A DNA stretch of 64,000 nt from Geomobilimonas luticola (GTDB taxonomy: Bacteria; Desulfobacterota; Desulfuromonadia; Geobacterales; Geobacteraceae). Of this stretch, positions 52,384-62,800 are shown in pieces. Made by a program: the position numbers and the translations under genes. The notes below the pieces were generated by a model. The model saw only the letters and a list, made by a program, of their open reading frames with translations. It did no database searches and had not been told where the DNA came from. The stretch lies in the NCBI RefSeq assembly GCF_018476905.1, contig NZ_JAHCVK010000008.1, positions 47,170 through 111,169 on the forward strand, written 5' to 3'. The number at the start of each line of letters is the position of its first letter. The first letter of the stretch is position 1.

Positions 52384-54702
52384 TTAGAAGAAACTTCCAA
52401 TGGAAAATTCCAGTCTGCCGCTGGCTTTATCGACACCCGTGCGGGGATTGATGGGTATGCCGTATTCCAGGCGAAGCGGGCCAAGCGGGGAAAACCAGCG
52501 GACGCCAAGACCATAACTGGTCTGGAACCGGCTGAACAGCTTGTCGATCCCGTCATAGGCATAGCCGGCGTCAAAAAACAGCACCCCCTTCAGCCCCGCA
52601 TCCTTGAGCAGGGGGAAACTGTAGTCGACGTTGAAGAAGGTTTCCGTATCGCCCCCCACATAGGTTATGACGGGCGTAATGGAACTGATGCCGTTTATGT
52701 CGGTATTCACGACGTTGTTGGCAACATAGGGGCTCACCGTCCGGCCGTTATAGCCGCGTATGGTGTTTATCCCCCCAAGGTAGAACAGTTCGTCGATGGA
52801 AATGGTCTTTCCCCCCACCGCCTGGATGTGGCCGACGGTTCCCCGCAGGGAAAGAACCGTCCCCCACTTGGCAGGGATGAAAAGCGAGTTCTCTGTCACG
52901 TAGCGGGCATAACGGTTGGTCCCCCCCAGACCGGCAAATTCGGCGGAGAGGGTATTGACCATGCCGCTGGAAGGGTCAAGACGGTAGTCGGTGGTGTTGC
53001 GGGTGATGCTGGCCGTGACGGAACTCGTGGTGGAGGTCGTCTCGGGAGCGGTGGTCAACCCCCGGGCGATACTGTCCTTCAGGGCCATGGACTGGTCGTA
53101 GACTTTCTTGTCCTCATACTTGTAGATCATGAATGTGCTGACGTTATCCGTCAGGGGATACCCCCCCTTGAGGTCAAAACCGGTCACCCTCCGGCTGAAG
53201 TCGACGTAGTCCCTCTCGGAGCGGTAGACGTCCCCGCCGAAGGTCCATTTGCTGTCCAGGAAGTAGGGATCGGTGATCCCCACGTTGTAGGTCTGGGATT
53301 TACCGCCGATTGACGCCGACAGGTTGGCTTTGAGACCGAGACCGAGGAAGTTCGCCTGCTGCACCGAGCCCTGGCCGATGAAACCGTCCAGGGAGCTGTA
53401 GCCGGCGCCGACGCTGAAGGTACCGGTCGCCTTCTCCTTAACGTCCACGTTCATGGTCAGCTTGTTGTCCCCACTCCCCTTCGCGGTGGAGATGGTGGCC
53501 TCCTCGAAGTAGCCGAGGTTCATCAGGTTGGCCTTGCTCCGTTTGATGCCGGTGCTGCTGTAGAGAGCACCCTCCGTGACCCTCAGCTCCCGGCGCACGA
53601 CCTTGTCACGGGTCTTGGTGTTCCCGCTGACATTGATGCGGTCGATATAGACCTGCTCACCCTTTTCCATGTCAAAGACGAGATCAATCGTCTTCGACTC
53701 CGGGTTCAGCCGGGTCTGGGGGGTGACATTGGCAAAGGCATAGCCCTTGTCGGCGTAGACATCGGTCAGGGCAAAGACATCATTGCGCAGCAGAGCCCGG
53801 CTGAACACATCCCCCGTCTTCAGCTTCATTTTTGCGGCCAGTTCCGTCTCTTTCTCCAGGAGATCACCCTTGAAGCCAATGGTCCCCGTTTTGAACTGTT
53901 CGCCCTCGGTGATACCGATGGTCACCACGAGGGCGCTCTTGTCGGGAAGGAGTTCCACCTTCGGCTCCCCGACCTTGACATTGATGTACCCGTTATTGAA
54001 ATAGAGGTCGGCGATGAGGTTGACGTCGTTCTTGAGCACGTCCTCCTTGTAGGTGCCGGCGCCGGTGAGCCAGGAGAGCATCCATTTTTCACCGGTTTCC
54101 ATGACCTTTTTCAGTTGCCGGGGGGAAAAGGCGCGGTTCCCCTCGAATGCGATATTCTTGATGAGGACCTTTTTCCCTTCCGTGATCTTGAACACGACCC
54201 GGACATCGGTTTCGCCCCGTTTGTCCGTCTGCGTCTCCACCTCCGCCAGATAATACCCCTCGTCGGCATAGAGCTTCCTGATCTTCTTCACGCTTCCTGC
54301 CACATCCTTGGGGGAATAGACGGTGTTCGGCTTCACCTCGAGAACGTCCCGGACCTTCTCTACGGTCAGTTCCTTGGTTCCCTCGATCTTCACATCCCGA
54401 ACGATCCCCTTCTCCACGATTCGGTAGACGAGAACCACTCCCTTGTCAGCCGGAACGGTTTCTGCCGTGATGTTCTGAAACTGCCCGAGCTTGTAGATGG
54501 CGCGGATATCCGCATCCACCTTGTCGGCATAGAGGAGGTCCCCCGCCTTCAGCCTGATGGCGTTGAGAATGGCGGCCGCTTCAATGCGCCGGTTCCCCTT
54601 GACCTGGATCTCGGTGATCTTTTCCCCCTCGGCCCGCGTGAAGCCGGCAGGCAGGACGACCATCATCAGAACAACTGCTGTGTAACAGGCTAGACGGCGC
54701 AA
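52384..54702 (-). CDS. bamA: outer membrane protein assembly factor BamA
   Basis: Central pore of the BAM machine. The 772-residue protein has a signal peptide (to about residue 24), five POTRA domains (about 28-345; ITEIQVKGNRRIEAAAILNAI marks POTRA1, VYIDRINVSGNTKTRDKVVRRELR POTRA5) and a 16-strand barrel with IRGYNGRTVSP (the L6 RGY/F motif) and GLGVRWFSPLGPLRLEYGIP, ending in a terminal phenylalanine as required for barrel insertion. The start is a TTG with GGGAGG upstream. Confidence 0.95.
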   Translation of the reverse strand: MRRLACYTAVVLMMVVLPAGFTRAEGEKITEIQVKGNRRIEAAAILNAIRLKAGDLLYADKVDADIRAIYKLGQFQNITAETVPADKGVVLVYRIVEKGIVRDVKIEGTKELTVEKVRDVLEVKPNTVYSPKDVAGSVKKIRKLYADEGYYLAEVETQTDKRGETDVRVVFKITEGKKVLIKNIAFEGNRAFSPRQLKKVMETGEKWMLSWLTGAGTYKEDVLKNDVNLIADLYFNNGYINVKVGEPKVELLPDKSALVVTIGITEGEQFKTGTIGFKGDLLEKETELAAKMKLKTGDVFSRALLRNDVFALTDVYADKGYAFANVTPQTRLNPESKTIDLVFDMEKGEQVYIDRINVSGNTKTRDKVVRRELRVTEGALYSSTGIKRSKANLMNLGYFEEATISTAKGSGDNKLTMNVDVKEKATGTFSVGAGYSSLDGFIGQGSVQQANFLGLGLKANLSASIGGKSQTYNVGITDPYFLDSKWTFGGDVYRSERDYVDFSRRVTGFDLKGGYPLTDNVSTFMIYKYEDKKVYDQSMALKDSIARGLTTAPETTSTTSSVTASITRNTTDYRLDPSSGMVNTLSAEFAGLGGTNRYARYVTENSLFIPAKWGTVLSLRGTVGHIQAVGGKTISIDELFYLGGINTIRGYNGRTVSPYVANNVVNTDINGISSITPVITYVGGDTETFFNVDYSFPLLKDAGLKGVLFFDAGYAYDGIDKLFSRFQTSYGLGVRWFSPLGPLRLEYGIPINPRTGVDKASGRLEFSIGSFF

Positions 54703-54712
54703 TCGGCCTCCC

Positions 54713-55384
54713 CTACTCTATTCGTCCGTCCACCATGCGGATGGTTTTTCCCATCCGGGCAGCCAGGTTTTCGTTATGGGTCACGATGATGAGAGTGATC
54801 CCCGTGCGGGCATGGAGTTCCATGAGCAATTCGTGGACCCCCTCGCTGGTCTTCATATCCAGATTGCCGGTCGGTTCGTCGGCCAGGAGAAGCGGCGGTG
54901 CAAGCACCAGGGCGCGGGCTATGGCCACCCGCTGCTGTTCGCCTCCGGACAGTTCTCCCGGCTTGTGGGTCAGGCGATGGGCGAGCCCCACATCGGTCAG
55001 CAGGTTCATGGCGATTCCCGCAGCCTCCTCCCGCTTCATCCTCCCCATGAGAAGAGGCATCATCACGTTCTCCAGGGCGGTAAACTCGCGCAGCAGGTGG
55101 TGAAACTGGAAAACGAAGCCGAGGGAGCGGTTGCGGAACGTGGCAAGGGAGCTGTCCCCCCGGCTGAAGACGTTCTCGCCATTGAACAGGACCTCGCCCG
55201 ACGTCGGCCGGTCAAGGGTCCCCATCACCTGGAGCAGGGTGCTCTTCCCCGCCCCGGAGGCTCCGACCAGGGCGATGGTCTCCCCCGCCGCAACTTCCAG
55301 GTCGATCCCCTTCAGCACCTCAACAGCCGTCACGCCGCTGCCGAAGGACTTGTACAACCCCTTCACCTGCAGAAGACTAGGCAT
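54713..55384 (-). CDS. lolD: lipoprotein-releasing system ATPase
   Basis: Powers release of outer-membrane lipoproteins to LolA. The 223-residue ABC protein has Walker [34 protein letters not shown] (Q-loop and LolD-typical region), signature [15 protein letters not shown] and Walker [13 protein letters not shown]. It lies downstream of its permease lolC, separated by a 164-base gap that holds the structured dispersed element. Confidence 0.93.
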   Translation of the reverse strand: MPSLLQVKGLYKSFGSGVTAVEVLKGIDLEVAAGETIALVGASGAGKSTLLQVMGTLDRPTSGEVLFNGENVFSRGDSSLATFRNRSLGFVFQFHHLLREFTALENVMMPLLMGRMKREEAAGIAMNLLTDVGLAHRLTHKPGELSGGEQQRVAIARALVLAPPLLLADEPTGNLDMKTSEGVHELLMELHARTGITLIIVTHNENLAARMGKTIRMVDGRIE

Positions 55385-55430
55385 GGAAGCACCCCGTAAC
55401 GACGCGATTCAACGAATCGGCTCTCCCAAG

Positions 55431-55548
55431 CGAACGTGGATTTTTCGCAAGGTCAAGGCGCTCAAGGAATTGCGCGGAGGCGTACTCGCGGTACGCCGCA
55501 CAAGCAAGACCGCAGAGCAACGCAGAGATTGCGGAAAAGCCGCGTTCG
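55431..55548. repeat. dispersed structured intergenic element, copy 2
   Basis: The core 55445-55537 matches copy 1 at 7798-7890 without gaps. Here the flanks extend the pairing: CGAACGTGGATTTTTCGCAA (55431-55450) is nearly complementary to the inverted 55529-55548 segment, giving one large stem of about 20 pairs around the central GGCGTAC/GTACGCC hairpin. It ends directly at the lolC stop. Confidence 0.85.
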
Positions 55549-56823
55549 CTACTCATAGCGGAGCGCCTCTGCCGGTGCCATCCTCGCCGCCTGCCACGAC
55601 GGATAGAGGGTCGCCAGGAATGATATCGCAACCGCCGTCACCGATATGAGGAGGACGTCGGATGGTACAACCTGGGACGGAAAGTGATCCAGGTAGTAAA
55701 TATCCTTGCTGAACAGCTCGAAGCCGGTCAGGCGCTGAATGACATCGACGATCGGCTGGAGGTTGAGGGCAACCACAAGCCCTCCGAGCACGCCAATGGC
55801 CGTACCGAATACCCCGATCACCAGCCCTTCGAAGATGAATATCCTCATGATGCTCCGACCGGTCGCCCCCATGGATTTGAGAATCGCGATATCCCTGGTC
55901 TTTTCCATCACGATCATGAACAGGGTGGAGGCGATGCCGAAGGCCGCCACCAGGACGATGAGGGTCAGGATGATGAACATGACCATCTTTTCGGTCTTGA
56001 GGGCGAAGAGGATATTCTTGTTCATCTGCATCCAGTCCCGCGCATAGAAGGGAAAGCCCAGCTCCCGGTTGATGGTGCGGGACAGATCACCGGTCTTGTA
56101 GACATCGGCCACCTTCAGCTGAATGCCGGTCACCGCCTCCCCAAGGCCGAGGAAGTCCTGGGCCTCGGCCAGAGAGACATAGGCCAGGGTGGTGTCGTAT
56201 TCGTACATGCCGGTGTTGAATATCCCCACCACCCGGAACGGCTTGAGCTTCGGGACCATGCCGAGGGGGGTAATATTGCCGAGAGGGGAAATGACGTTGA
56301 TCTTGTCTCCCAGGTAGAGATTGAGGTTTCGCGCCAGTTCCTTGCCGAGGACGATCCCCGGCAGGGGGGGCTCGCTTTTGGCGTAGGGGAGGGAAACGGG
56401 ACTATCCAGATTGGCCAGTTTCCCTTCCACCACCGCCTTGTGCAGGTTGGTCACCTGCGCGTCGGTCCGGGTGTCGATGCCGCGCAGCACCACGCCGGAG
56501 ACGTTCTTTCCGGTGGAGAGCATGACCTGGTTGTAGATGAAGGGGGTCGCCGCCACCACGCCGGGGAACTTCTTGAGCCGCTCCATGACGGAAGGGTATT
56601 CATCGATCCCGCCGCCGGTCTTCAACACCACGATATGGGCGTTGGTACCGAGGATCTTCTCCTTCAGGTCCTCTTCGAAGCCGGTCATGACCGCAAGGAC
56701 AATGATCAGCGCCATCACCCCGAGGGCCACCCCCGCCGTCGAGATGACGGTAATAATCGATATGAAGGCTGCCTTGCGCTTGGCCTTCAGGTAGCGCAGG
56801 CCGATAAAAAGTTCGTAGGGCAT
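55549..56823 (-). CDS. lolC: lipoprotein-releasing system permease (LolC/E)
   Basis: The 424-residue inner-membrane protein has an N-terminal helix (AAFISIITVISTAGVALGVMALIIVLAVMTGF), a large periplasmic MacB-like domain and three C-terminal helices, with PYELFIGLRYLKAKRK at the start and ILKSMGATGRSIMRIFIFEG between helices. Only one permease gene is present, so the complex may be a homodimer (LolF type) rather than a LolC/LolE pair. Confidence 0.9.
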   Translation of the reverse strand: MPYELFIGLRYLKAKRKAAFISIITVISTAGVALGVMALIIVLAVMTGFEEDLKEKILGTNAHIVVLKTGGGIDEYPSVMERLKKFPGVVAATPFIYNQVMLSTGKNVSGVVLRGIDTRTDAQVTNLHKAVVEGKLANLDSPVSLPYAKSEPPLPGIVLGKELARNLNLYLGDKINVISPLGNITPLGMVPKLKPFRVVGIFNTGMYEYDTTLAYVSLAEAQDFLGLGEAVTGIQLKVADVYKTGDLSRTINRELGFPFYARDWMQMNKNILFALKTEKMVMFIILTLIVLVAAFGIASTLFMIVMEKTRDIAILKSMGATGRSIMRIFIFEGLVIGVFGTAIGVLGGLVVALNLQPIVDVIQRLTGFELFSKDIYYLDHFPSQVVPSDVLLISVTAVAISFLATLYPSWQAARMAPAEALRYE

Positions 56824-56830
56824 AGAAACC

Positions 56831-56901
56831 GGGATCCGGGACCGGGGCTCGGGGATCGGGGTTGGTTTACTGGTCCCCGGTCCCCGTTTACTGGTCCCTA
56901 A
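56831..56901. repeat. heptad repeats filling the lysS-lolC gap
   Basis: Left block: GGGATCC, GGGACCG, GGGCTCG, GGGATCG, GGGTTGG (56831-56865). Right block: ACTGGTC, CCCGGTC, CCCGTTT, ACTGGTC, CCTAATT (56869-56903). They occupy almost the whole 78-base spacer. Confidence 0.75.
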
Positions 56902-58377
56902 TTATTTTTCCTTCTTGAGTTGGGGGAAGAGGATGACGTCCCGGATGGAGGGCGAATCGGTCAGGAGCATCACCAGCCGGTCGATGCCAATCCCCTCGCC
57001 GGCGGTGGGGGGAAGGCCGTATTCGAGTGCCCGGATGTAATCTTCGTCCATGTAGTGGGCTTCTTCGTCCCCCTTGTCCTTGGCCGCCACCTGGGCAAGA
57101 AATCTCTCCTTCTGGTCGATGGGGTCGTTCAGCTCGGAAAAGGCGTTGGCCATCTCCCGGCCGGCGCAGAAGAACTCGAACCGATCGACGATATCCGGGT
57201 CCTGGTCGTTCTTGCGCGACAGGGGGGAGACCTCGGTCGGATAGGCGGTGATGAAAGTCGGCTGGATCAGCTTGGTCTCCGCCACCTCCTCGAAAATTTC
57301 GGTGATGAGCTTGCCGTAGCCGATGTCCTGGGGGAGGTCGAGGCCGATCTGGCGCGCATAGGCGTAGGCAAGATCGCGGTCTTCCAGGGATTTGGCGTCG
57401 ATGTCGCCATACTCCAGGATCGCCTCCTTGACCGTCAGCCGCTTCCAGGGGCGCTTGAAGCTGATGTCGAGCCCCTGGTAGGTGAAGTCGAGGGTGCCGA
57501 GAAGTTCCTGGGCCACATGGCAGAGGAGTTCCTCGGTCAGATCCATCAGGTCCTCGAAGGTGGCATAGGCCTGGTAGAACTCCATCATGGTGAATTCCGG
57601 GTTGTGGCGGACGGATATCCCCTCGTTGCGGAAATTGCGGTTGATCTCGAACACCCGTTCGAAGCCCCCCACCACCAGACGCTTGAGGTAGAGTTCGGGG
57701 GCGATGCGGAGAAACAGCTCCATGTCGAGGGCGTTATGATGGGTGACGAAGGGACGGGCGGTGGCGCCGCCGGGAATCTGCTGCATCATCGGCGTCTCGA
57801 CTTCGAGAAAATCCCGGCCGGTCATGAACGCGCGGATCAGGTTGATGACCCGCGAGCGCTTGATGAATACCTCCCGCACCTCCGGATTGACGATAAGGTC
57901 AACATAACGCTGCCGGTAGCGGGTTTCCACGTCGGTAAGGCCGTGAAACTTCTCCGGCAGGGGAAGGAGCGACTTGGTCAGGAGGCGCATTTCGCTTGCG
58001 TGGAGGGAGAGTTCGCCGGTCTTGGTGCGAAACGGTTTACCCATCGCACCGACGATATCGCCGATATCAAAGGTTTCGAACCGCTCGAAGGCCTCGTCTC
58101 CAACAGAGTCCTTCTTCACGTAGAGCTGCATCCGCCCTTTCCTGTCCTGAAGCTGAACGAAAGCCGCCTTGCCGAAGGAACGGCGGGCGATAATCCGTCC
58201 GGCCACCGTGAAGGTCGCGGGGTTATCTTCAATGTCGGTCACGTGGCCATAGGCATCCGCCAGGTCCCGCGAGGTATGTGAAGGTTTGAAATCATTGGGG
58301 AACGGGTTGATCCCCGCCTCCCACATGGCATCCAGTTTGCGTCTCCGCTGCAACAGCAGTTCACTGAGCTCTTCCAT
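56902..58377 (-). CDS. lysS: lysyl-tRNA synthetase (class II)
   Basis: Charges tRNA-Lys. The 491-residue protein has an N-terminal OB-fold anticodon-binding domain ([23 protein letters not shown]) and a class II catalytic core with [36 protein letters not shown] (motif 2) and [14 protein letters not shown] (motif 3). It heads the minus-strand run lysS-lolC-lolD-bamA, an order common in Geobacter-like genomes. Confidence 0.96.
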   Translation of the reverse strand: MEELSELLLQRRRKLDAMWEAGINPFPNDFKPSHTSRDLADAYGHVTDIEDNPATFTVAGRIIARRSFGKAAFVQLQDRKGRMQLYVKKDSVGDEAFERFETFDIGDIVGAMGKPFRTKTGELSLHASEMRLLTKSLLPLPEKFHGLTDVETRYRQRYVDLIVNPEVREVFIKRSRVINLIRAFMTGRDFLEVETPMMQQIPGGATARPFVTHHNALDMELFLRIAPELYLKRLVVGGFERVFEINRNFRNEGISVRHNPEFTMMEFYQAYATFEDLMDLTEELLCHVAQELLGTLDFTYQGLDISFKRPWKRLTVKEAILEYGDIDAKSLEDRDLAYAYARQIGLDLPQDIGYGKLITEIFEEVAETKLIQPTFITAYPTEVSPLSRKNDQDPDIVDRFEFFCAGREMANAFSELNDPIDQKERFLAQVAAKDKGDEEAHYMDEDYIRALEYGLPPTAGEGIGIDRLVMLLTDSPSIRDVILFPQLKKEK

Positions 58378-58431
58378 CGAACGTTTCTACCCCTTGTCTC
58401 GGTGCTTTTCCGGCCCGTTTAACAAACTGGC

Positions 58432-58461
58432 AAATTAGCGTAAACAGGGACGTTAAGTCAA
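58432..58461 (-). promoter_or_regulatory. promoter of the lysS-lolC-lolD operon
   Basis: On the minus strand TTGACT (58461-58456) and TAATTT (58437-58432) are separated by 18 bases, ending about 55 bases before the lysS ATG. Confidence 0.55.
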
Positions 58462-59090
58462 GCAAAAAGGGGGAGGAACTGGTTGTTACCGCCGTGATAA
58501 ATATCGGAAAATCACTCATAAAAACGCGGTACACGATGTCGTTACCATCACCAGCAACGTGGAAATGACCAGGGAGTACCAGGGGGGGAACGACAAGAGC
58601 CCCGGAGGAATCCGGGGCTCGTTACGAGCTTGGCGCTGACCTGGGGCTCTTTATGCCAATCCGTCGGTGGCTGTCCGGCCCCACCGTAAACGCCCCACCG
58701 GGCCGCATGCAGCAGATTGCCGGCTTTCCCCCTTTTTCAAGCGGTTGTACGCGCCTGGCGGATGTCACACTACGCAATCCGCGTTGTCCCGTGCAGCGCC
58801 AATTCCAACCGAACATGCTCCGGGATGCCGTACGATCCTTGAACTCCTGACCTGTGTGCAGTGTTGGCCGGGAAGGCGCTCAGGCTTCCTTCTCCGCAGA
58901 GGGCTTGCTCACCACGCCCGGACCCGGCACCCCTTGACCTGATGTATCGACAGCGGCTCAACCGATGGGTACCTGCACCCCAGAGCACTTGCCAAAGAAC
59001 ATCTTCCTGCACTTTCAGTATACTGCCACCGCCAAAATTAAACAATACTTACCTTTCACCTACACACAAACCAGCTATCTGCTTCGCGTC

Positions 59091-59118
59091 TTGACGAAGC
59101 CGCGGCCGGCGGTATCAT
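59091..59118 (+). promoter_or_regulatory. sigma70-type promoter of wrbA
   Basis: TTGACG (59091-59096), a 16-base spacer and TATCAT (59113-59118) lie about 55 bases before the wrbA ATG. Confidence 0.55.
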
Positions 59119-59173
59119 CATACAAGAACTCAACCGACCAACTGGTCACACCCCCACAACAAAGGAGAACTCC

Positions 59174-59791
59174 ATGGCACCAAAGATTCAGGTTATATTC
59201 TACAGCATGTACGGTCACATCTACCAGATGGCGGAAGCGATAGCGGCCGGGGCACGGGAAGTCTCCGGTGACGACGTGAGCATCTATCAGGTGGCGGAAC
59301 TGGTTCCCGACGAGGCATTGGAAAAGAGCGGCGCCAAGGCAGCCCGGGCAGCCTTCGCCCATATTCCGGTAGCTGTCCCGGCCCAGATGGCAGAGGCGGA
59401 CGCCATACTATTCGGCACGCCGACCCGCTTCGGCAACATGACCGCCCAGATGCGCAACTTCCTCGACCAGACGGGAGGGCTCTGGGCGAAGGGAGCGCTG
59501 GCCGGCAAGGTGGGAAGCGTCTTCACCAGCACCGGCACCCAGCACGGTGGCCAGGAAACCACCATCACCAGCTTCCACTCCACCCTCCTCCACCACGGCA
59601 TGATCATCGTCGGGGTACCCTACACCGAGCAGCGGCTCACCGTCATGACCGAGATCACCGGCGGCACCCCTTACGGCGCATCCACTCTGGCGGCCGCCGA
59701 CGGCTCCCGCCAGCCATCCGAGAACGAGCTTGCCATCGCCCGCTTCCAGGGACGCCACGTGGCGGAGATCGCGAAGAAACTGGTGGGATGA
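59174..59791 (+). CDS. wrbA: NAD(P)H:quinone oxidoreductase, WrbA family
   Basis: Flavodoxin-like enzyme that reduces quinones by two electrons with NAD(P)H and FMN, limiting oxidative damage. The 205-residue protein has [20 protein letters not shown] (phosphate-binding loop), [33 protein letters not shown] and VGVPYTEQ, all diagnostic. AAAGGAG precedes the ATG. It is a single-gene unit ending in a strong bidirectional terminator. Confidence 0.94.
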   Translation: MAPKIQVIFYSMYGHIYQMAEAIAAGAREVSGDDVSIYQVAELVPDEALEKSGAKAARAAFAHIPVAVPAQMAEADAILFGTPTRFGNMTAQMRNFLDQTGGLWAKGALAGKVGSVFTSTGTQHGGQETTITSFHSTLLHHGMIIVGVPYTEQRLTVMTEITGGTPYGASTLAAADGSRQPSENELAIARFQGRHVAEIAKKLVG

Positions 59792-59811
59792 ATCAGTCCG
59801 TAGTTGATAAC

Positions 59812-59845
59812 AGAAAAGGCGGCACCGTTTGGTGCCGCCTTTTCT
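59812..59845. terminator. bidirectional terminator between wrbA and the cytochrome gene
   Basis: A perfect 15-bp inverted repeat (AGAAAAGGCGGCACC, loop GTTT, GGTGCCGCCTTTTCT) with A and T runs on both sides, between convergent genes; it can end both transcripts. Confidence 0.9.
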
Positions 59846-59872
59846 GCAGTAAGGACTCAATTTCCTTCTCGA

Positions 59873-62800
59873 TCAGGGGATATAGGTTACCGTAAGCTCG
59901 CCAAGCAGGGGTGCCGAATATTTATTGGCGGTCTGTAGCGTCAGTTCCACCTCCAGCCATTGTGAAGCTGTTGTGGTGATGCCGGCACGTGAAGTGAGAT
60001 AATAATCGGACCACGGGGCGCTGTCCAGACCTGCTTCGGTATCCGCCCCCCTTGTTCTGAACTTGATCGTTGTATCAGGGGGAGTCACTGAATCGTCCCA
60101 GTAAATCCCGCCCCAGGTGACGTTTGATCCTGCATTCACCTTGAGCCTGGTGACCGTTCCGAGGGCCTGGTACGAGTAATTGTATGAAAGCGGAAGCTGG
60201 ATGCCGGAGATCGCAGAATTTGGGACTGGGGCACTGTTTGCCCCGTTTACACCACCGACGATCTCACCCCACTGGTTATATCCCCAGGCAGACAGAGCTC
60301 CATCAGCCTTTAAGGATTGGAAAATCGCCTCTCCTGCACTCACCGCAATTACCCCAGAATTTGCCCCCAGGCCTGACACCGGCACAGGGGTTGTCCTTTT
60401 GGTTGTCGTAGTGTCCCCCAGTTGCCCCGAACTATTATCCCCCCAGGCCAAAACAGAGCCATCGTCTTTTAACAGCAAAGAACTGTGCCTTGCCGCAGCT
60501 ACAGCGCTCGCTCCGGAGCCAGGAGCCACTACCTGGACAGGAGAATTTTTGTCACTACCTGGACCATCAGTACCATCACCAAGCTGGCCATACCAGTTGT
60601 AACCCCAAGCCCACACAGAGCCGTCTGCCTTTACAGCCAGGCTATGGGAAAACCCGCAGGCAAGAGCGATCACATCTGACCCCGGGCCCATGGTTGAAAC
60701 CTGCACCGGAGAAGATTTAGGCATGTTGGAGCCATCCCCCAACTCACCGTAGCCATTGTAGCCCCAGGCCCAGACAGAACCATCGGTTTTTACTGCAAAG
60801 GAATGTTGTCCGCCGGCGACTATGGCAACAGCCCCCGTCAGTCCTGACACTTGCACAGGCACGGATCTTTGGGTGCCTGTGCCATCTCCGAGCTGATAAT
60901 AGGCATTATCCCCCCAAGCCCAGACAGTGCCGTCCGATTTCAAGGCCAGAAAGTAATATTTCCCTGCCGCTATTGCAATAACACCCGAACCGGCACCCAA
61001 CCCCGTTACTGCCACTGGAGTTGGCTTGTCCACTTTGGTACCATCTCCAAGCTGGCCGGAATTATTATGTCCCCAGGCAACGACAGAGCCATCGGACTTT
61101 AATGCCAATGAACTGTCATATGTCGCCACTACCGCTATCACACCCGACCCGGCACCCAGACCCGAAACCTGCACTGGTGTCGTTTTATAATTGCCAAAAC
61201 CGCTTGTACCATCACCAAGCTGGCCATACCAGTTGTGTCCCCAAGCCCAGACAGACCCATCCGGTTTCACCGCCAGTGCATGACTATTTCCGGCGGCAAC
61301 TGTCGGGTTTCTCCATGTATGTGAAGTCTGAGACAGCGTAATGCCGGCATCGTCTGCCTGGTTGGTGCCTGATACAAAGACCTCGCTCCTGGTGGTTGGC
61401 GTACCTGTTGTCGAGGCATTGTTTTCAAAATCCCCCTTGGTCGTCCAGGTGGCTCTGGAGACCGGAACATTCAATGTTGTGAACGAGCGTGCAGGCGTGG
61501 TGTAGGGGGTTTCATTGAGCGCATTGTCCCTGGCCTTGACACGCCAGTAATAGGTTGTTCCGGCTTCGAGAAGAGGCACGTAACTCGTACCTGTCTGCCA
61601 GCCGCTGCTCTCTAGCCCCGTGGTGAATCCAATATCTTTGGCTATCTGGAAGAGATACTGCACCGACCCGCTGACAGAGTCCGTGGCAACGGTCGAACTG
61701 AGCACTGTGGTGACCGCCAGATCGGCTGCCGCATCCGCCGGAGACGCACATGCCAGTCCTGTGGGAGGTGTGGCGTCATAACGATAGCCAAGCATTTTTT
61801 GCCACGAAGAAGAAGATGGCACATCATCCTTGTTGTAAGACCAGAGATGCAGATACCAGTTTCCTTCGGAGGCCGGTGTTATTGTCAGTTGACCGCTCCT
61901 CCACTCCATGTTCCCCCCATACGCAGGGAAAGGTTCCTGGCCCCAGCGGTAGCGGTAATACTCCACCGTGCCCGTGCCAAAGCCGATATTGTTGGTAAAG
62001 GTTATCGGCGCATTCCCCCATGTGTTTGCTGGCTTGTCAGAGGTGACGTCCGGAGGGAGAGCCAGGGTGGATCTGCTGAGAGACTGACTTGGCCCGCTCT
62101 CTCCATCTGCGTTATAGGCATGCACGTGCCGTGTGTACTGTGTATTCGCTGTAAGCCCATATTCATCGAAGTAGGAAGGCGCGGTTGCGGGGTCGACTTT
62201 TACCACGTGGTCCGGATCATGCAGTCTGAACCCGGTTTCATTGTTGGAATTGTCGACAAAGAACCACCGCATTCTGTTGTAATAGGTGGATGAAGCACTC
62301 TCCAATGTGGGGGGGGACACGGCGGTGTTTGTCGCGGTAAAGGTCCATGACGGCGAAACAAGTTCATGTCCGACCTGATCCTTTACCCTGAAACTCCAGG
62401 TTATGACCTCGCCATTGCCGTAGGGAGCATCCGGTTTTACTGTTACAACATAGCTTGCATCAGAACCTGTCCTGGTGACGATGGTTGTATCCGCTGCGGT
62501 GTAGCTCTTCGCATACCCCATGTTGCCGCTGATCTGAAGAGTTATCGTAGCCCAGTCGATACCGGAGACCGCATCGGAAATGGTGAAGACCAGAGGATTG
62601 TTGATCGCGGCGGTCCCTCCGTCTGCAGGAATCGGAGCAGACACCGTCGGCGCGGTACTATCATATTTATTAAACTTGCTCCAGAGACTATAATTGCCAC
62701 TGACGTTGTCTCCGTTATACGACTTGAGATACAGATACCACATGCCATCAGCCGTGGCTGTGGTGGTCAGGGTGCCGCTGTCCCAGATAGTTTCGTTGTC

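Larger units (their letters stand above)
58378..59173. other. 796-base gap between lysS and wrbA, no convincing gene
   Basis: Apart from the lysS promoter (58432-58461), the wrbA promoter (59091-59118) and a 10-bp hairpin with a 4-base loop (58597-58620, GAGCCCCGGA/TCCGGGGCTC, no T run), nothing can be assigned. A minus-strand frame at 58622-58816 contains PLEKGGKPAICCMRPGGAF but lacks a good ribosome binding site. Small RNAs or gene remnants cannot be excluded. Confidence 0.4.

Noticed and set aside
58622..58816. 64-residue minus-strand frame in the lysS-wrbA gap
   Set aside because: No ribosome binding site, unusual composition (Arg, Pro, Gly, Cys rich) and no family resemblance; more likely chance in GC-rich DNA.
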